A stretch of DNA of 36,686 bases, from contig NZ_KI421430.1 in NCBI RefSeq assembly GCF_000472505.1, forward strand, positions 1 through 36,686, in the 5' to 3' direction. A program made the translations under genes and the position numbers. Below the pieces are notes generated by a model that searched no databases, was not told the DNA's origin, and worked only from the letters and a program-made list of their open reading frames with translations. Below are positions 23,746 through 30,833 of this stretch, in pieces. Numbering within the stretch: the first letter of the stretch is position 1; each line of letters opens with the position of its first letter. Origin of the DNA: Luteimonas sp. J29 (lineage in GTDB: Bacteria; Pseudomonadota; Gammaproteobacteria; Xanthomonadales; Xanthomonadaceae).

Positions 23746-25697
23746 CCGGCGAGGCCAACGCTCCCGGCCCCCGCGCCCCCGACGCGCCCCCCTTCGACGG
23801 CAAGGCCTTCGCCCGCGGGCTGAGCACCGCGCCGGGCGTCTACCGCATGATCGCCGCCGACGGCAGCGTGCTCTACGTCGGCAAGGCCGGCGCGCTGCGC
23901 AAGCGCGTCGCCAGCTACTTCAGCGGTTCCCCGAAGCCGGCGCGGACCATGGCGATGCTGGCCCAGGTGGCGCGCATGGAAGTCACGGTCACGCGCACCG
24001 AGGGCGAGGCTCTGCTGCTGGAGAACCAGCTGATCAAGTCGCTGCGGCCGCGCTACAACGTGCTGCTGCGCGACGACAAGAGCTATCCCTACGTGCTCGT
24101 CACCCAGGAGCCGTGGCCACGGCTGGCGCTGCACCGCGGCCCGCGCAACGTGCCCGGGCGCTACTTCGGCCCGTACCCCGGCGTCACCGCGGTGCGCGAG
24201 ACGCTGAACATGATGCACAAGCTGTTCAAGCTGCGCAGCTGCGAGGACAGCGTGTTCCGCAACCGCTCGCGCCCGTGCCTGCAGTACCAGATCGGCCGCT
24301 GCTCCGCGCCCTGCGTGGGGCTGGCGCCGGCGCGCGAGTACGCCGAGGCGGTGCGCCGCGCCACCCTGTTCCTGGAAGGCCGCAGCGACGAGCTCACCCG
24401 GGAACTGGGCGAGGCCATGGAGGCGGCCAGCCAGCGGCTCGACTTCGAGGAAGCCGCGCGCCTGCGCGACCTGCTGGCCAGCGTGCGCAGCACGCAGGCG
24501 CGCCAGTACGTGGACGGCCGCGCGGCCGACCTCGACGTGCTGGCGGTGGCGATGCAGGGCAGCCAGGCCTGCGTGGTCCTGCTCGCGTTCCGCGACGGCC
24601 GCAACCTCGGCACGCGGGCGTTCTTCCCGAAGACCAACGGCAGCGACAACCCGGCCGAGGTGCTGGCGGCGTTCGTCTCGCAGTACTACGGCGAGCAGGC
24701 GCCGCCGCGCGAGATCGTGCTCGACCGGACGATCGAGGACCAGGCCCTGCTGGAAGAGGCGTTCACCGCCGCGGCCGGGCGCAAGGTGCAGCTGCGCCAC
24801 GGCGTGCGCGGCGAGCGCGCCGGCTACCTCGACCTGGCCCGGCGCAACGCCGAGATGGCGCTGGCCACAGAGCTCGGCAGCCAGGCCGCGCAGCAGGCGC
24901 GGATGGCGGCGCTGTGCGAACTGCTGGGGCTGGAGCAGGCGCCCTCGCGGATCGAGTGCTTCGACATCAGCCACACCATGGGCGAGGCCACGGTGGCCTC
25001 GTGCGTGGTGTTCGACGCCGAAGGCGCGGTGCGCAGCCAGTACCGCCGCTACAACATCACCGGGATCGAGCCTGGCGACGACTACGCCGCCATGCAGCAG
25101 GCCCTGACCCGGCGCTTCCGGCGTGCCGCGGCCGCGCTCGGGCAGGCGGACTCACCGGACGCCCCGGCGCCGGGGCCGGGCGCCGTGCTGCCGGACCTGC
25201 TGCTGATCGACGGCGGGGCAGGGCAGGTGGCCCAGGCCCACGCGGTGCTCGCGGAACTGGGCCTTCCGGCCGCGGCCGCCCCCGGCGAGCCGGGCGTGCT
25301 GGTGGTGGGCGTGGCCAAGGGCGAGGAGCGCCGGCCCGGCCACGAGCGCCTGCTGCTGCCCGACGGCCGCGAGCTGCGGCCGGGCACCGCCTCGCTGGGT
25401 CTGCAGCTCATCCAGCAGGTCCGCGACGAGGCCCACCGCTTCGCCATCACCGGCCATCGCGGCCGGCGCCAGAAGGCGCGCACCAGCAGCCGGCTCGAGG
25501 ACATCCCCGGGATCGGCCCGCGCCGGCGCGCCGCCCTGCTGCGCCATTTCGGCGGCCTGCCGGGCCTGAGGGCGGCCGGGATCGAGGAGATCGCCCAGGT
25601 CGAGGGCGTGAACGAGGCGCTCGCCGGGCGAATCTATGCGACCCTGCATGGTTTGGAAGACGCCGATCCCCCCGGCCAGTCCCCCCGCACCCGATGA
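23742..25697 (+). CDS. uvrC: Excinuclease ABC subunit C (UvrC)
   Basis: 651 aa. UvrC makes both incisions in nucleotide excision repair. It has an N-terminal GIY-YIG nuclease (PGVYRMIAADGSVLYVGKAGALRKRVASYF). A four-cysteine stretch (C-EDSVFRNRSRP-C, then CSAPC) matches the reported Fe-S site of E. coli UvrC. The UvrB-binding helix pair is ELGEAMEAASQRLDFEEAARLRD. The RNase H-like domain has ECFDISHTMGEATVASCVVFD and LLIDGGAGQV. A C-terminal HhH pair (LEDIPGIGPRRRAALLRHFGG) follows. The start at 23742 overlaps the NHL stop; the stop overlaps pgsA. Confidence 0.97.
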   Translation: MTGEANAPGPRAPDAPPFDGKAFARGLSTAPGVYRMIAADGSVLYVGKAGALRKRVASYFSGSPKPARTMAMLAQVARMEVTVTRTEGEALLLENQLIKSLRPRYNVLLRDDKSYPYVLVTQEPWPRLALHRGPRNVPGRYFGPYPGVTAVRETLNMMHKLFKLRSCEDSVFRNRSRPCLQYQIGRCSAPCVGLAPAREYAEAVRRATLFLEGRSDELTRELGEAMEAASQRLDFEEAARLRDLLASVRSTQARQYVDGRAADLDVLAVAMQGSQACVVLLAFRDGRNLGTRAFFPKTNGSDNPAEVLAAFVSQYYGEQAPPREIVLDRTIEDQALLEEAFTAAAGRKVQLRHGVRGERAGYLDLARRNAEMALATELGSQAAQQARMAALCELLGLEQAPSRIECFDISHTMGEATVASCVVFDAEGAVRSQYRRYNITGIEPGDDYAAMQQALTRRFRRAAAALGQADSPDAPAPGPGAVLPDLLLIDGGAGQVAQAHAVLAELGLPAAAAPGEPGVLVVGVAKGEERRPGHERLLLPDGRELRPGTASLGLQLIQQVRDEAHRFAITGHRGRRQKARTSSRLEDIPGIGPRRRAALLRHFGGLPGLRAAGIEEIAQVEGVNEALAGRIYATLHGLEDADPPGQSPRTR

Positions 25698-26344
25698 AGT
25701 TGACCGTCCCCACCTGGCTGACCCTGCTGCGGATCCTGCTGATCCCGGTGCTGGTCGCCGTGTTCTACATGCCCTCGCAGTGGACCAATTTCGCGTCCGC
25801 GTTCGTGTTCATCCTGGCCGCGGTCACCGACTGGCTGGACGGCTGGATCGCCCGCCGCTACCACCAGTACTCGGCCTTCGGCGCCTTCCTCGACCCGGTG
25901 GCCGACAAGCTGATGGTGGCAGTGGCCCTGTTCCTGATCGTGCAGGGCCACCCGACGCCGTGGATGGCGTTCTGGGCCGCGGTGATCGTGGGCCGCGAGA
26001 TCGCGGTCTCGGCGCTGCGCGAATGGATGGCCGAGCTGGGCCAGCGGGCCACGGTCAAGGTCGCCACGATCGGCAAGATCAAGACCACCGCCCAGATGGT
26101 GGCGCTGTCGTGCCTGCTGTACTCGATCAACCCCCGCCATCCGCTGCAGCCGGGGACCGACATCTGGATGGGCAAGCCCCTGTTCCACGTCGGCGACTGG
26201 CTGCTGGGCGCCGCCGCGCTGCTCACCCTGTGGTCGGGACTGGCCTACCTGCGCGCCGCCTGGCCGGTCCTGCGCGACGGCGAACGCAATGCTGTTGACA
26301 GCGCCAAGGGCGCCGGTAAAATGCACGGCTCAACGCGGGAATAG
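25694..26344 (+). CDS. pgsA: CDP-diacylglycerol-glycerol-3-phosphate 3-phosphatidyltransferase PgsA
   Basis: 216 aa inner-membrane enzyme of phosphatidylglycerol synthesis. The CDP-alcohol phosphotransferase motif DWLDGWIARRYHQYSAFGAFLDPVADK contains all Asp, Gly and Arg positions of D-x2-DG-x2-AR-x8-G-x3-D-x3-D. Several helices follow, with GREIAVSALREWMAELG. The start overlaps the uvrC stop. The frame runs ten bases into tRNA-Gly, and its TAG stop is formed by tRNA bases. The tRNA promoter lies inside the last 17 codons. Confidence 0.96.
   Translation: MKLTVPTWLTLLRILLIPVLVAVFYMPSQWTNFASAFVFILAAVTDWLDGWIARRYHQYSAFGAFLDPVADKLMVAVALFLIVQGHPTPWMAFWAAVIVGREIAVSALREWMAELGQRATVKVATIGKIKTTAQMVALSCLLYSINPRHPLQPGTDIWMGKPLFHVGDWLLGAAALLTLWSGLAYLRAAWPVLRDGERNAVDSAKGAGKMHGSTRE
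26295..26322 (+). promoter_or_regulatory. Promoter of the tRNA-Gly/Cys/Leu cluster, inside pgsA
   Basis: A perfect -35 TTGACA (26295-26300), a 16-nt spacer and a -10 TAAAAT (26317-26322), 12 nt before the tRNA-Gly 5' end. All lies within the pgsA coding sequence. Confidence 0.75.
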
Positions 26345-26410
26345 CTCAGTTGGTAGAGCGCAACCTTGCCAAGGTTGAGGTCGCGAGTTCGAGCCTCGTT
26401 TCCCGCTCCA
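26335..26410 (+). tRNA. tRNA-Gly (GCC)
   Basis: 76 nt with encoded CCA. The acceptor GCGGGAA pairs with TTCCCGC. The anticodon loop CTTGCCAAG gives GCC. Its first ten bases are also the end of pgsA. Counterpart of E. coli glyW by position. Confidence 0.98.
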
Positions 26411-26418
26411 GTTTGCAC

Positions 26419-26447
26419 AAGGCCCCGGCACCGCCGGGGCTTTGTTT
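26419..26447 (+). terminator. Terminator-like hairpin after tRNA-Gly
   Basis: A stem of about 10 bp (AAGGCCCCGG with CCGGGGCTTT, one G-U) has a 5-nt loop and is followed by GTTTG. The U-tract is short, so termination may be partial and leave read-through to tRNA-Cys. Confidence 0.55.
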
Positions 26448-26491
26448 GTCAGCCCCGCGGACGTGTATTGTTGTCCGTGGCGAGCGTCACC

Positions 26492-26565
26492 GGCCTGGTG
26501 GCAGAGTGGTCATGCAGCGGACTGCAAATCCGCGTACGCCGGTTCGATTCCGACCCAGGCCTCCA
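26492..26565 (+). tRNA. tRNA-Cys (GCA)
   Basis: 74 nt with encoded CCA. The acceptor GGCCTGG pairs with CCAGGCC. The anticodon loop CTGCAAA gives GCA. Counterpart of E. coli cysT by order. Confidence 0.97.
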
Positions 26566-26595
26566 TCCCTCCGCGGGATGCGCGTCGCCGGCCAC

Positions 26596-26905
26596 GCCCG
26601 AGTGGTGGAACTGGTAGACACAAGGGACTTGAACGATTGAGCCCCCCGGGGGAAACGCCGGGGGTGGCACCCGTCAAACTCGGTGGACGCCCTGGGCATC
26701 GCCGCCCGCGCCAACGCCGAGCCAAGCCCCCGGCGCAGCGGGGGAAGGTGTAGAGAGCAGACGGCGGGCACCTGTCGCGCATGGCGCCATGGTGAAGGCG
26801 TGCTCCAGACCACGAACGGCCACGCGGCCGGCGGCGAAAGCCGAAGTGGTACGAAAATCCCTCGACCTCGCGGTCATGCCGGTTCGAGTCCGGCCTCGGG
26901 CACCA
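26596..26905 (+). tRNA. tRNA-Leu (UAA), interrupted by a group I intron
   Basis: The 5' exon is 26596-26630 and the 3' exon 26854-26905, giving an 87-nt mature tRNA with encoded CCA. The acceptor GCCCGAG pairs with CTCGGGC. The joined anticodon stem-loop is AGGGA-CTTAAAA-TCCCT, so the anticodon is UAA and the break lies between U34 and A35. The variable arm CGACCTCGCGGTCA and T-arm GGTTCGAGTCC are normal. It is the third tRNA after pgsA, the position of E. coli leuZ. A tRNA finder without an intron model would miss or misread it. Confidence 0.96.
26631..26853 (+). ncRNA. Group I intron (IC3-like), 223 nt, in tRNA-Leu(UAA)
   Basis: The core helices can be traced by hand. P1: exon CUU with intron GAG, placing U-G at the 5' splice site. 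P2: CCCCCGG/CCGGGGG (26643-26649, 26658-26664). P3: CCCGUC (26670-26675) with GGCGGG (26763-26768), followed by the J3/4 AAA. P4: CUCGG (26679-26683) with CCGAG (26717-26721). P6: GCCAAGCCCCC to GGGGGAAGG. P7: GAGCA (26755-26759) with UGCUC (26801-26805). P8: CACC/GGUG. P9: ACCAC/GUGGU with an inner GGCGAAAGCC tetraloop. The intron ends in G (26853). Segments such as AACGCCGAGCCAAGC and AAGGTGTAGAGA match the Azoarcus tRNA-Ile intron as I recall it. No homing endonuclease ORF is present. Self-splicing is expected. Confidence 0.95.
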
Positions 26906-26918
26906 CCTCCAGCATTCT

Positions 26919-27054
26919 GCAGGAGCGGCTTCAGCCGCGACCCCGCGTCGCCGGCTGGGCCCGCACGATCCCACCATGGTCGTCGGCGCGTACCGGCCGC
27001 GTGGGCACCGATCGCGCCGGTGCGGGAGCGGGTCGCGGCTGAAGCCGCTGCTAC
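26919..27054. repeat. Inverted REP pair after tRNA-Leu
   Basis: A plus copy at 26919-26941 (GCAG head) and a minus copy at 27032-27054 with one changed base (GCTGCTAC end), about 90 nt apart. They begin 14 nt after the tRNA 3' end and may stop or protect the tRNA transcript. The rest of the gap to 27120 shows no gene. A GGCGCGCC-rich palindrome lies near 27084-27105. Confidence 0.88.
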
Positions 27055-27119
27055 AGGGTCCGTGGGGGAGTGTGTGATCATGGAGGCGCGCCAGCGCCGG
27101 CGCGCCGCAACGGGGATCC

Positions 27120-28748
27120 ATGTTCCACCGCCGCACGACCTGGTTCGCCTGCATCGCGATCGCCATCGCCACCACGCTGCTGGCGCTGCGATGGACGCCG
27201 GCCTGGTGGTGGCTGGCCGTGCCCGCGCTGGTGCTGTCCGTGCTGGGCCTGGTGGACGTGCTGCAGGCGCGCTCGACCCTGCGCCGGCTGTACCCGGTGA
27301 GCGCGCACGTGCGCTACGGACTGGAGTCGATCCGCACCGAGATCCGCCAGTACTTCATCGAGGACAACCTGGTCGAGGTGCCGTTCTCGCGCGAGAAGCG
27401 GGCGCTGGTGTACCAGCGCGCCAAGAGCGAGCGCGACACGGTGCCGTTCGGCAGCGAGCACGATCCCTACAGCCTGGCCTACGAGTGGATCAACCACTCG
27501 CTGGTGCCGGCCCACGCCGAGTCGCACGACTTCCGGGTGCTGGTGGGCGGCGCGCAGTCGCTGCCCTACGACGCCAGCGTGTTCAACATCTCGGCGATGA
27601 GCTTCGGCGCGCTCTCGGCCAATGCGATCCGCGCGCTCAACGAGGGCGCCCGGCGCGGCCGCTTCTACCACGACACCGGCGAGGGCTCGATCTCGTCCTA
27701 CCACCGCGAACGCGGCGGCGACCTGGTGTGGGAGATCGGCTCGGGCTACTTCGGCTGCCGCGACGGGGAAGGGCGGTTCGATCCCGCGCGCTTCGCCGGG
27801 AACGCGCGCGACCCGCAGGTGAAGATGATCGAGCTCAAGCTCTCGCAGGGCGCCAAGCCCGGGCACGGCGGCATGCTGCCCGGAGCGAAGGTCACACCCG
27901 AAATCGCGGCCGCGCGCGGCGTCCCGGTGGGGGTGGACTGCGTCTCGCCGGCGTCGCATCCGGAGTTCTCCACGCCGCTGGAACTGCTGGCGTTCATCGC
28001 CCGGCTGCGCGAACTGTCGGGCGGCAAGCCGACCGGCTTCAAGCTCGCCATCGGCCATCCATGGGAATGGTTCGGCGTGGCCAAGGCGATGCTCGAGAGC
28101 GGGATCCTGCCCGACTTCATCGTCGTCGACGGCGCCGAAGGCGGCACCGGCGCCGCGCCGCTGGAGTTCATCAACCACGTCGGCGTGCCGATGCACGAAG
28201 GCCTGATGCTGGTGCACAACACCCTGGTCGGGATCGGCCTGCGCGACCGGATCCGGATCGCCGCCGCCGGCCGCATCGCCAGCGCGTTCGACATCGCCCG
28301 CACCGTGGCCATGGGCGCGGACTGGTGCAATGCCGGACGCGGCTTCATGTTTGCGCTGGGCTGCATCCAGTCGCGCAGCTGCCACACCGACCACTGCCCG
28401 ACCGGCGTCGCCACCCAGGACCCGGCGCGCTGGCGCGCGCTCGACGTCGAGGACAAGGCCACGCGCGTGTTCAACTTCCACCAGAACACCCTGCGGGCGC
28501 TGCGCGACATGCTCGGCGCGGCGGGCCTGGAGCATCCGTCCCAGCTCGGGCCCGAGCACATCCTGCGCCGCGTCGCGCCCACCGAGGTGCGTTCGCTGGC
28601 CGCGCTGTACCGCTTCCTCGCGCCGGGCGAACTGCTCGACGGGGTCCCCGAGCACGCCGTGTTCCGGGCCTTCTGGGCCTCGGCCCGGCCCGATTCGTTC
28701 ATGCCGCCCGAGCGCACCCTGGAGATGCGGCGCAGCAAGCTGCTGTAG
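27120..28748 (+). CDS. FMN-binding glutamate synthase family protein, membrane-anchored
   Basis: 542 aa. The body matches the FMN/Fe-S synthase domain of glutamate synthase (Glu_synthase) as a stand-alone protein. Support: FNISAMSFGALSANAIRALNEGA, FYHDTGEGSISSYHR, MIELKLSQGAKPGHGGMLPGAKV, DFIVVDGAEGGTGAAPLEF, and three cysteines in CIQSRSCHTDHCPTGVATQ for an Fe-S cluster. The amidotransferase domain of GltB is missing. The N-terminus carries two hydrophobic helices (about residues 9-24 and 28-46), so the enzyme is probably membrane-attached. Homologues of this stand-alone type have no firm substrate; glutamate synthesis alone is unlikely without a glutaminase domain. It is a single gene flanked by REPs. 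Confidence 0.88.
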   Translation: MFHRRTTWFACIAIAIATTLLALRWTPAWWWLAVPALVLSVLGLVDVLQARSTLRRLYPVSAHVRYGLESIRTEIRQYFIEDNLVEVPFSREKRALVYQRAKSERDTVPFGSEHDPYSLAYEWINHSLVPAHAESHDFRVLVGGAQSLPYDASVFNISAMSFGALSANAIRALNEGARRGRFYHDTGEGSISSYHRERGGDLVWEIGSGYFGCRDGEGRFDPARFAGNARDPQVKMIELKLSQGAKPGHGGMLPGAKVTPEIAAARGVPVGVDCVSPASHPEFSTPLELLAFIARLRELSGGKPTGFKLAIGHPWEWFGVAKAMLESGILPDFIVVDGAEGGTGAAPLEFINHVGVPMHEGLMLVHNTLVGIGLRDRIRIAAAGRIASAFDIARTVAMGADWCNAGRGFMFALGCIQSRSCHTDHCPTGVATQDPARWRALDVEDKATRVFNFHQNTLRALRDMLGAAGLEHPSQLGPEHILRRVAPTEVRSLAALYRFLAPGELLDGVPEHAVFRAFWASARPDSFMPPERTLEMRRSKLL

Positions 28749-28755
28749 CGCCCGC

Positions 28756-28815
28756 GTCGCGGCTGAAGCCGCTCCTGCACGGCGGCACACATGTAGGAGC
28801 GGCTTCAGCCGCGAC
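28756..28815. repeat. REP pair, left flank of the RAYT gene
   Basis: A minus copy (28756-28778) and a plus copy (28793-28815) with a 14-nt spacer. The pair starts 8 nt after the stop of the preceding gene. It has the same orientation and spacer length as the pair on the other side of the transposase. Confidence 0.93.
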
Positions 28816-28884
28816 CCACAGTCCGACATCGGCTCGGGTCGATCCCCGACGGCACCGGATGCTGCCTACCGCCGCGCTTCCCGA

Positions 28885-29364
28885 ATGGACAGGGACGCAT
28901 GCGGTCGGCGTGGCCACGCAGCGCTACGCAAGGGGCGTGTCTCCCTGCCACGCCACGTGTACCACGTGACGTTCGCGACACGGGACAGGGAACCCGTGTT
29001 CGCCGACTTCGTCGCGGCCTGCGCGGCGGCGCGCACCTTTGCCCTCCCGGTCCAGGGATTCTCCTTGCTTGCCTGGGTCGTGATGCCCGACCACGCGCAT
29101 TGCCTGCTGCAGCTCGGAAATGGCGGGTCGCTCGGCACCGCCGCGCGGATCCTGAAGGGTCGCAGTGCGCATGCCGTGAATCGCGAGTGCAGACGGTCCG
29201 GCCTCCTGTGGGCGCCTGCGTACCACGATCGGGCGCTGCGCCGGGAAGATGATCTGCAGGCAGTGGCGCGCTACATCGTGGCGAATCCTGTGCGTGCCGG
29301 GCTCGTGCGCCGGGTGGCGGATTATCCGTTCTGGGATGCTGTCTGGCTTGGTGGTCGCGGCTGA
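28885..29364 (+). CDS. REP-associated tyrosine transposase (RAYT, IS200-like Y1 family)
   Basis: 159 aa, short but complete for the catalytic domain. The HUH metal site is MPDHAHCLL (His70, His72) and the nucleophile is Tyr130 in ARYIVANPVRAGLV, both hallmarks of RAYTs. LPRHVYHVTFATRD near the N-terminus is the usual beta-strand opening. RAYTs nick and move single-stranded REP/BIME DNA and are normally immobile themselves. The start at 28885 is the only ATG close upstream of the domain; a shorter start is possible. The TGA stop (29362-29364) lies inside the right-hand REP. The gene is flanked by REP pairs of the same family that recurs through the window, so it is the likely source of those repeats. 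Confidence 0.93.
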   Translation: MDRDACGRRGHAALRKGRVSLPRHVYHVTFATRDREPVFADFVAACAAARTFALPVQGFSLLAWVVMPDHAHCLLQLGNGGSLGTAARILKGRSAHAVNRECRRSGLLWAPAYHDRALRREDDLQAVARYIVANPVRAGLVRRVADYPFWDAVWLGGRG

Positions 29365-29413
29365 AGCCGCTCCTACGGCGGGGAGGGCCTGCAGGAGCGG
29401 CTTCAGCCGCGAC
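29354..29413. repeat. REP pair, right flank of the RAYT gene
   Basis: A minus copy (29354-29376) and a plus copy (29391-29413, GCAG head) with a 14-nt spacer. The first copy supplies the RAYT stop codon. The second ends 9 nt before the stop of the convergent symporter gene. Confidence 0.93.
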
Positions 29414-29421
29414 CGCAGGCG

Positions 29422-30705
29422 CTAGTCCGCGACATCCGGCTCCTGCATCGCCCCGGTCCGCCTGGCCACGATCGCGGTCGCGGTGACGTCGGCCGAAGTG
29501 TTGGCCACGGTGGCGAAGACGTCGGGGATGGTGTCCACCGCCAGCAGCACGCCCAGCGGTTCGACCGGCAGGCCCATGGCCTGGGTCACCGGCATGTTGG
29601 TGGTCATGAAGCTGACCTGGCCTGGCAGGCCCACCGACCCCATGCTGACCACGATCGCCAGCGCCACCGCGATCGCCAGCTGGCCTGCGCCCAGGTCGAT
29701 GCCGTACAGCCAGGCGATGAAGGAGGCGACCACGATGTACTGCGGCGGGCTGGCGATGCGGAACAGCGACACTGCCATCGGCAGCACCAGCGAGGTCACC
29801 GCCAGCGGATAGCCCAGCCGCGTGCGCGCGCTCTCGATCATCACCGGCAGCGAGGCCAGCGAGGACTGGGTGCTGGCCGCGATCGCCTGCACCGGCAGCA
29901 ATGCCCGCGCCAGCCGCGCCGGCCGTTCGTTCGCCGCCACCATCGCCACCAGGTACAGCAGCCCGGTGATGGCGATGTACAGCGTGCACTGGGTGAGGAT
30001 GTAGTAGGCGAGCGCACTGAGCATGTGCAGGCCCACCCGCGCGCACACCGCCAGCACCAGGGCGAACACGCCCAGCGGCGCGGCCCACAGCACCCAGCGC
30101 ACGATCACGATCATGGTGTCGCCCAGGGTGCGCACCAGTTCGAGCAGGCGCGCGCGGCGCTCGGCATCGATGCGGGTCAGGGCGAAGCCGAAGAACATCG
30201 AGAACACCACCAGCGGCAGCATCGCGCTGTTGGCCGCGGCCGCGATCGCGTTGCTGGGGATGATGCCCGACAGCCATGCACCGGGGTCGGTACCCTGCGG
30301 CAGCGCCTCGGGCGCCTGGATCGCGGCGCGGAACGCCGCCACCACCGCCTCGTCGCGGGGCAGGGCGGAGAGCACGGCCGGTGCGGCCACGGCCGCGAAC
30401 GCGCCCGACAGCGCCAGCAGCACCACGAACACGAACATCGCGGTGCGCGCGGTGCGGCCCGAAGCGGCGGCGTCGGCGGCCGAGTTGATTCCGACCACCA
30501 CCAGCGCCGCGACCAGCGGCACGACCGTCATCTGCAGCGCGTTCAGCCACAGCCTGCCGACCGGATACACGATATCCGCGACCCGTGTCGCCTGCGCCGG
30601 ATCGATGGCCGCCAGCACCAGGCCCGCCGCGGCGCCGAGCAAGAGGCCGATCATCACCCGCGCGGGCGTGGACAGGCGGCGTGCGCCGTTCGGGGCCTGG
30701 GTCAT
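29422..30705 (-). CDS. Dicarboxylate/amino acid:cation symporter (DAACS/SLC1 family)
   Basis: 427 aa. This is a sodium- or proton-coupled uptake carrier in the inner membrane. The family re-entrant loop motif is ASTQSSLASLPVMIES (about residues 280-295). VGLPGQVSFMTTNMPVTQAMG and the TM8 segment VDTIPDVFATVANTSADVTATAIVAR follow the GltP/DctA pattern. In TM8 the arginine that binds the side-chain carboxylate in glutamate/aspartate carriers is not present at the expected place (ATVAN), so the substrate may not be acidic. The start at 30705 has an AGGT Shine-Dalgarno 6 nt upstream. It is a single gene, convergent with the RAYT. Confidence 0.9.
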   Translation of the reverse strand: MTQAPNGARRLSTPARVMIGLLLGAAAGLVLAAIDPAQATRVADIVYPVGRLWLNALQMTVVPLVAALVVVGINSAADAAASGRTARTAMFVFVVLLALSGAFAAVAAPAVLSALPRDEAVVAAFRAAIQAPEALPQGTDPGAWLSGIIPSNAIAAAANSAMLPLVVFSMFFGFALTRIDAERRARLLELVRTLGDTMIVIVRWVLWAAPLGVFALVLAVCARVGLHMLSALAYYILTQCTLYIAITGLLYLVAMVAANERPARLARALLPVQAIAASTQSSLASLPVMIESARTRLGYPLAVTSLVLPMAVSLFRIASPPQYIVVASFIAWLYGIDLGAGQLAIAVALAIVVSMGSVGLPGQVSFMTTNMPVTQAMGLPVEPLGVLLAVDTIPDVFATVANTSADVTATAIVARRTGAMQEPDVAD

Positions 30706-30833
30706 CGGGAACCTGGCTGGGGGTCATGGGCCGCGCACTGGATAGCACGAACGGCGCCGCGGCGGCACCCTGCGCGCATCCGGGCAGGGCAGGGAAGGGC
30801 AGTGCCCATGCGGCCGGCTTCAGTCACCGCTGC

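Noticed and set aside
26683..27042. Protein-coding frames across the tRNA-Leu intron
   Set aside because: They translate intron helices and the tRNA exon, with no homing-endonuclease motif. The RNA structure explains the sequence.
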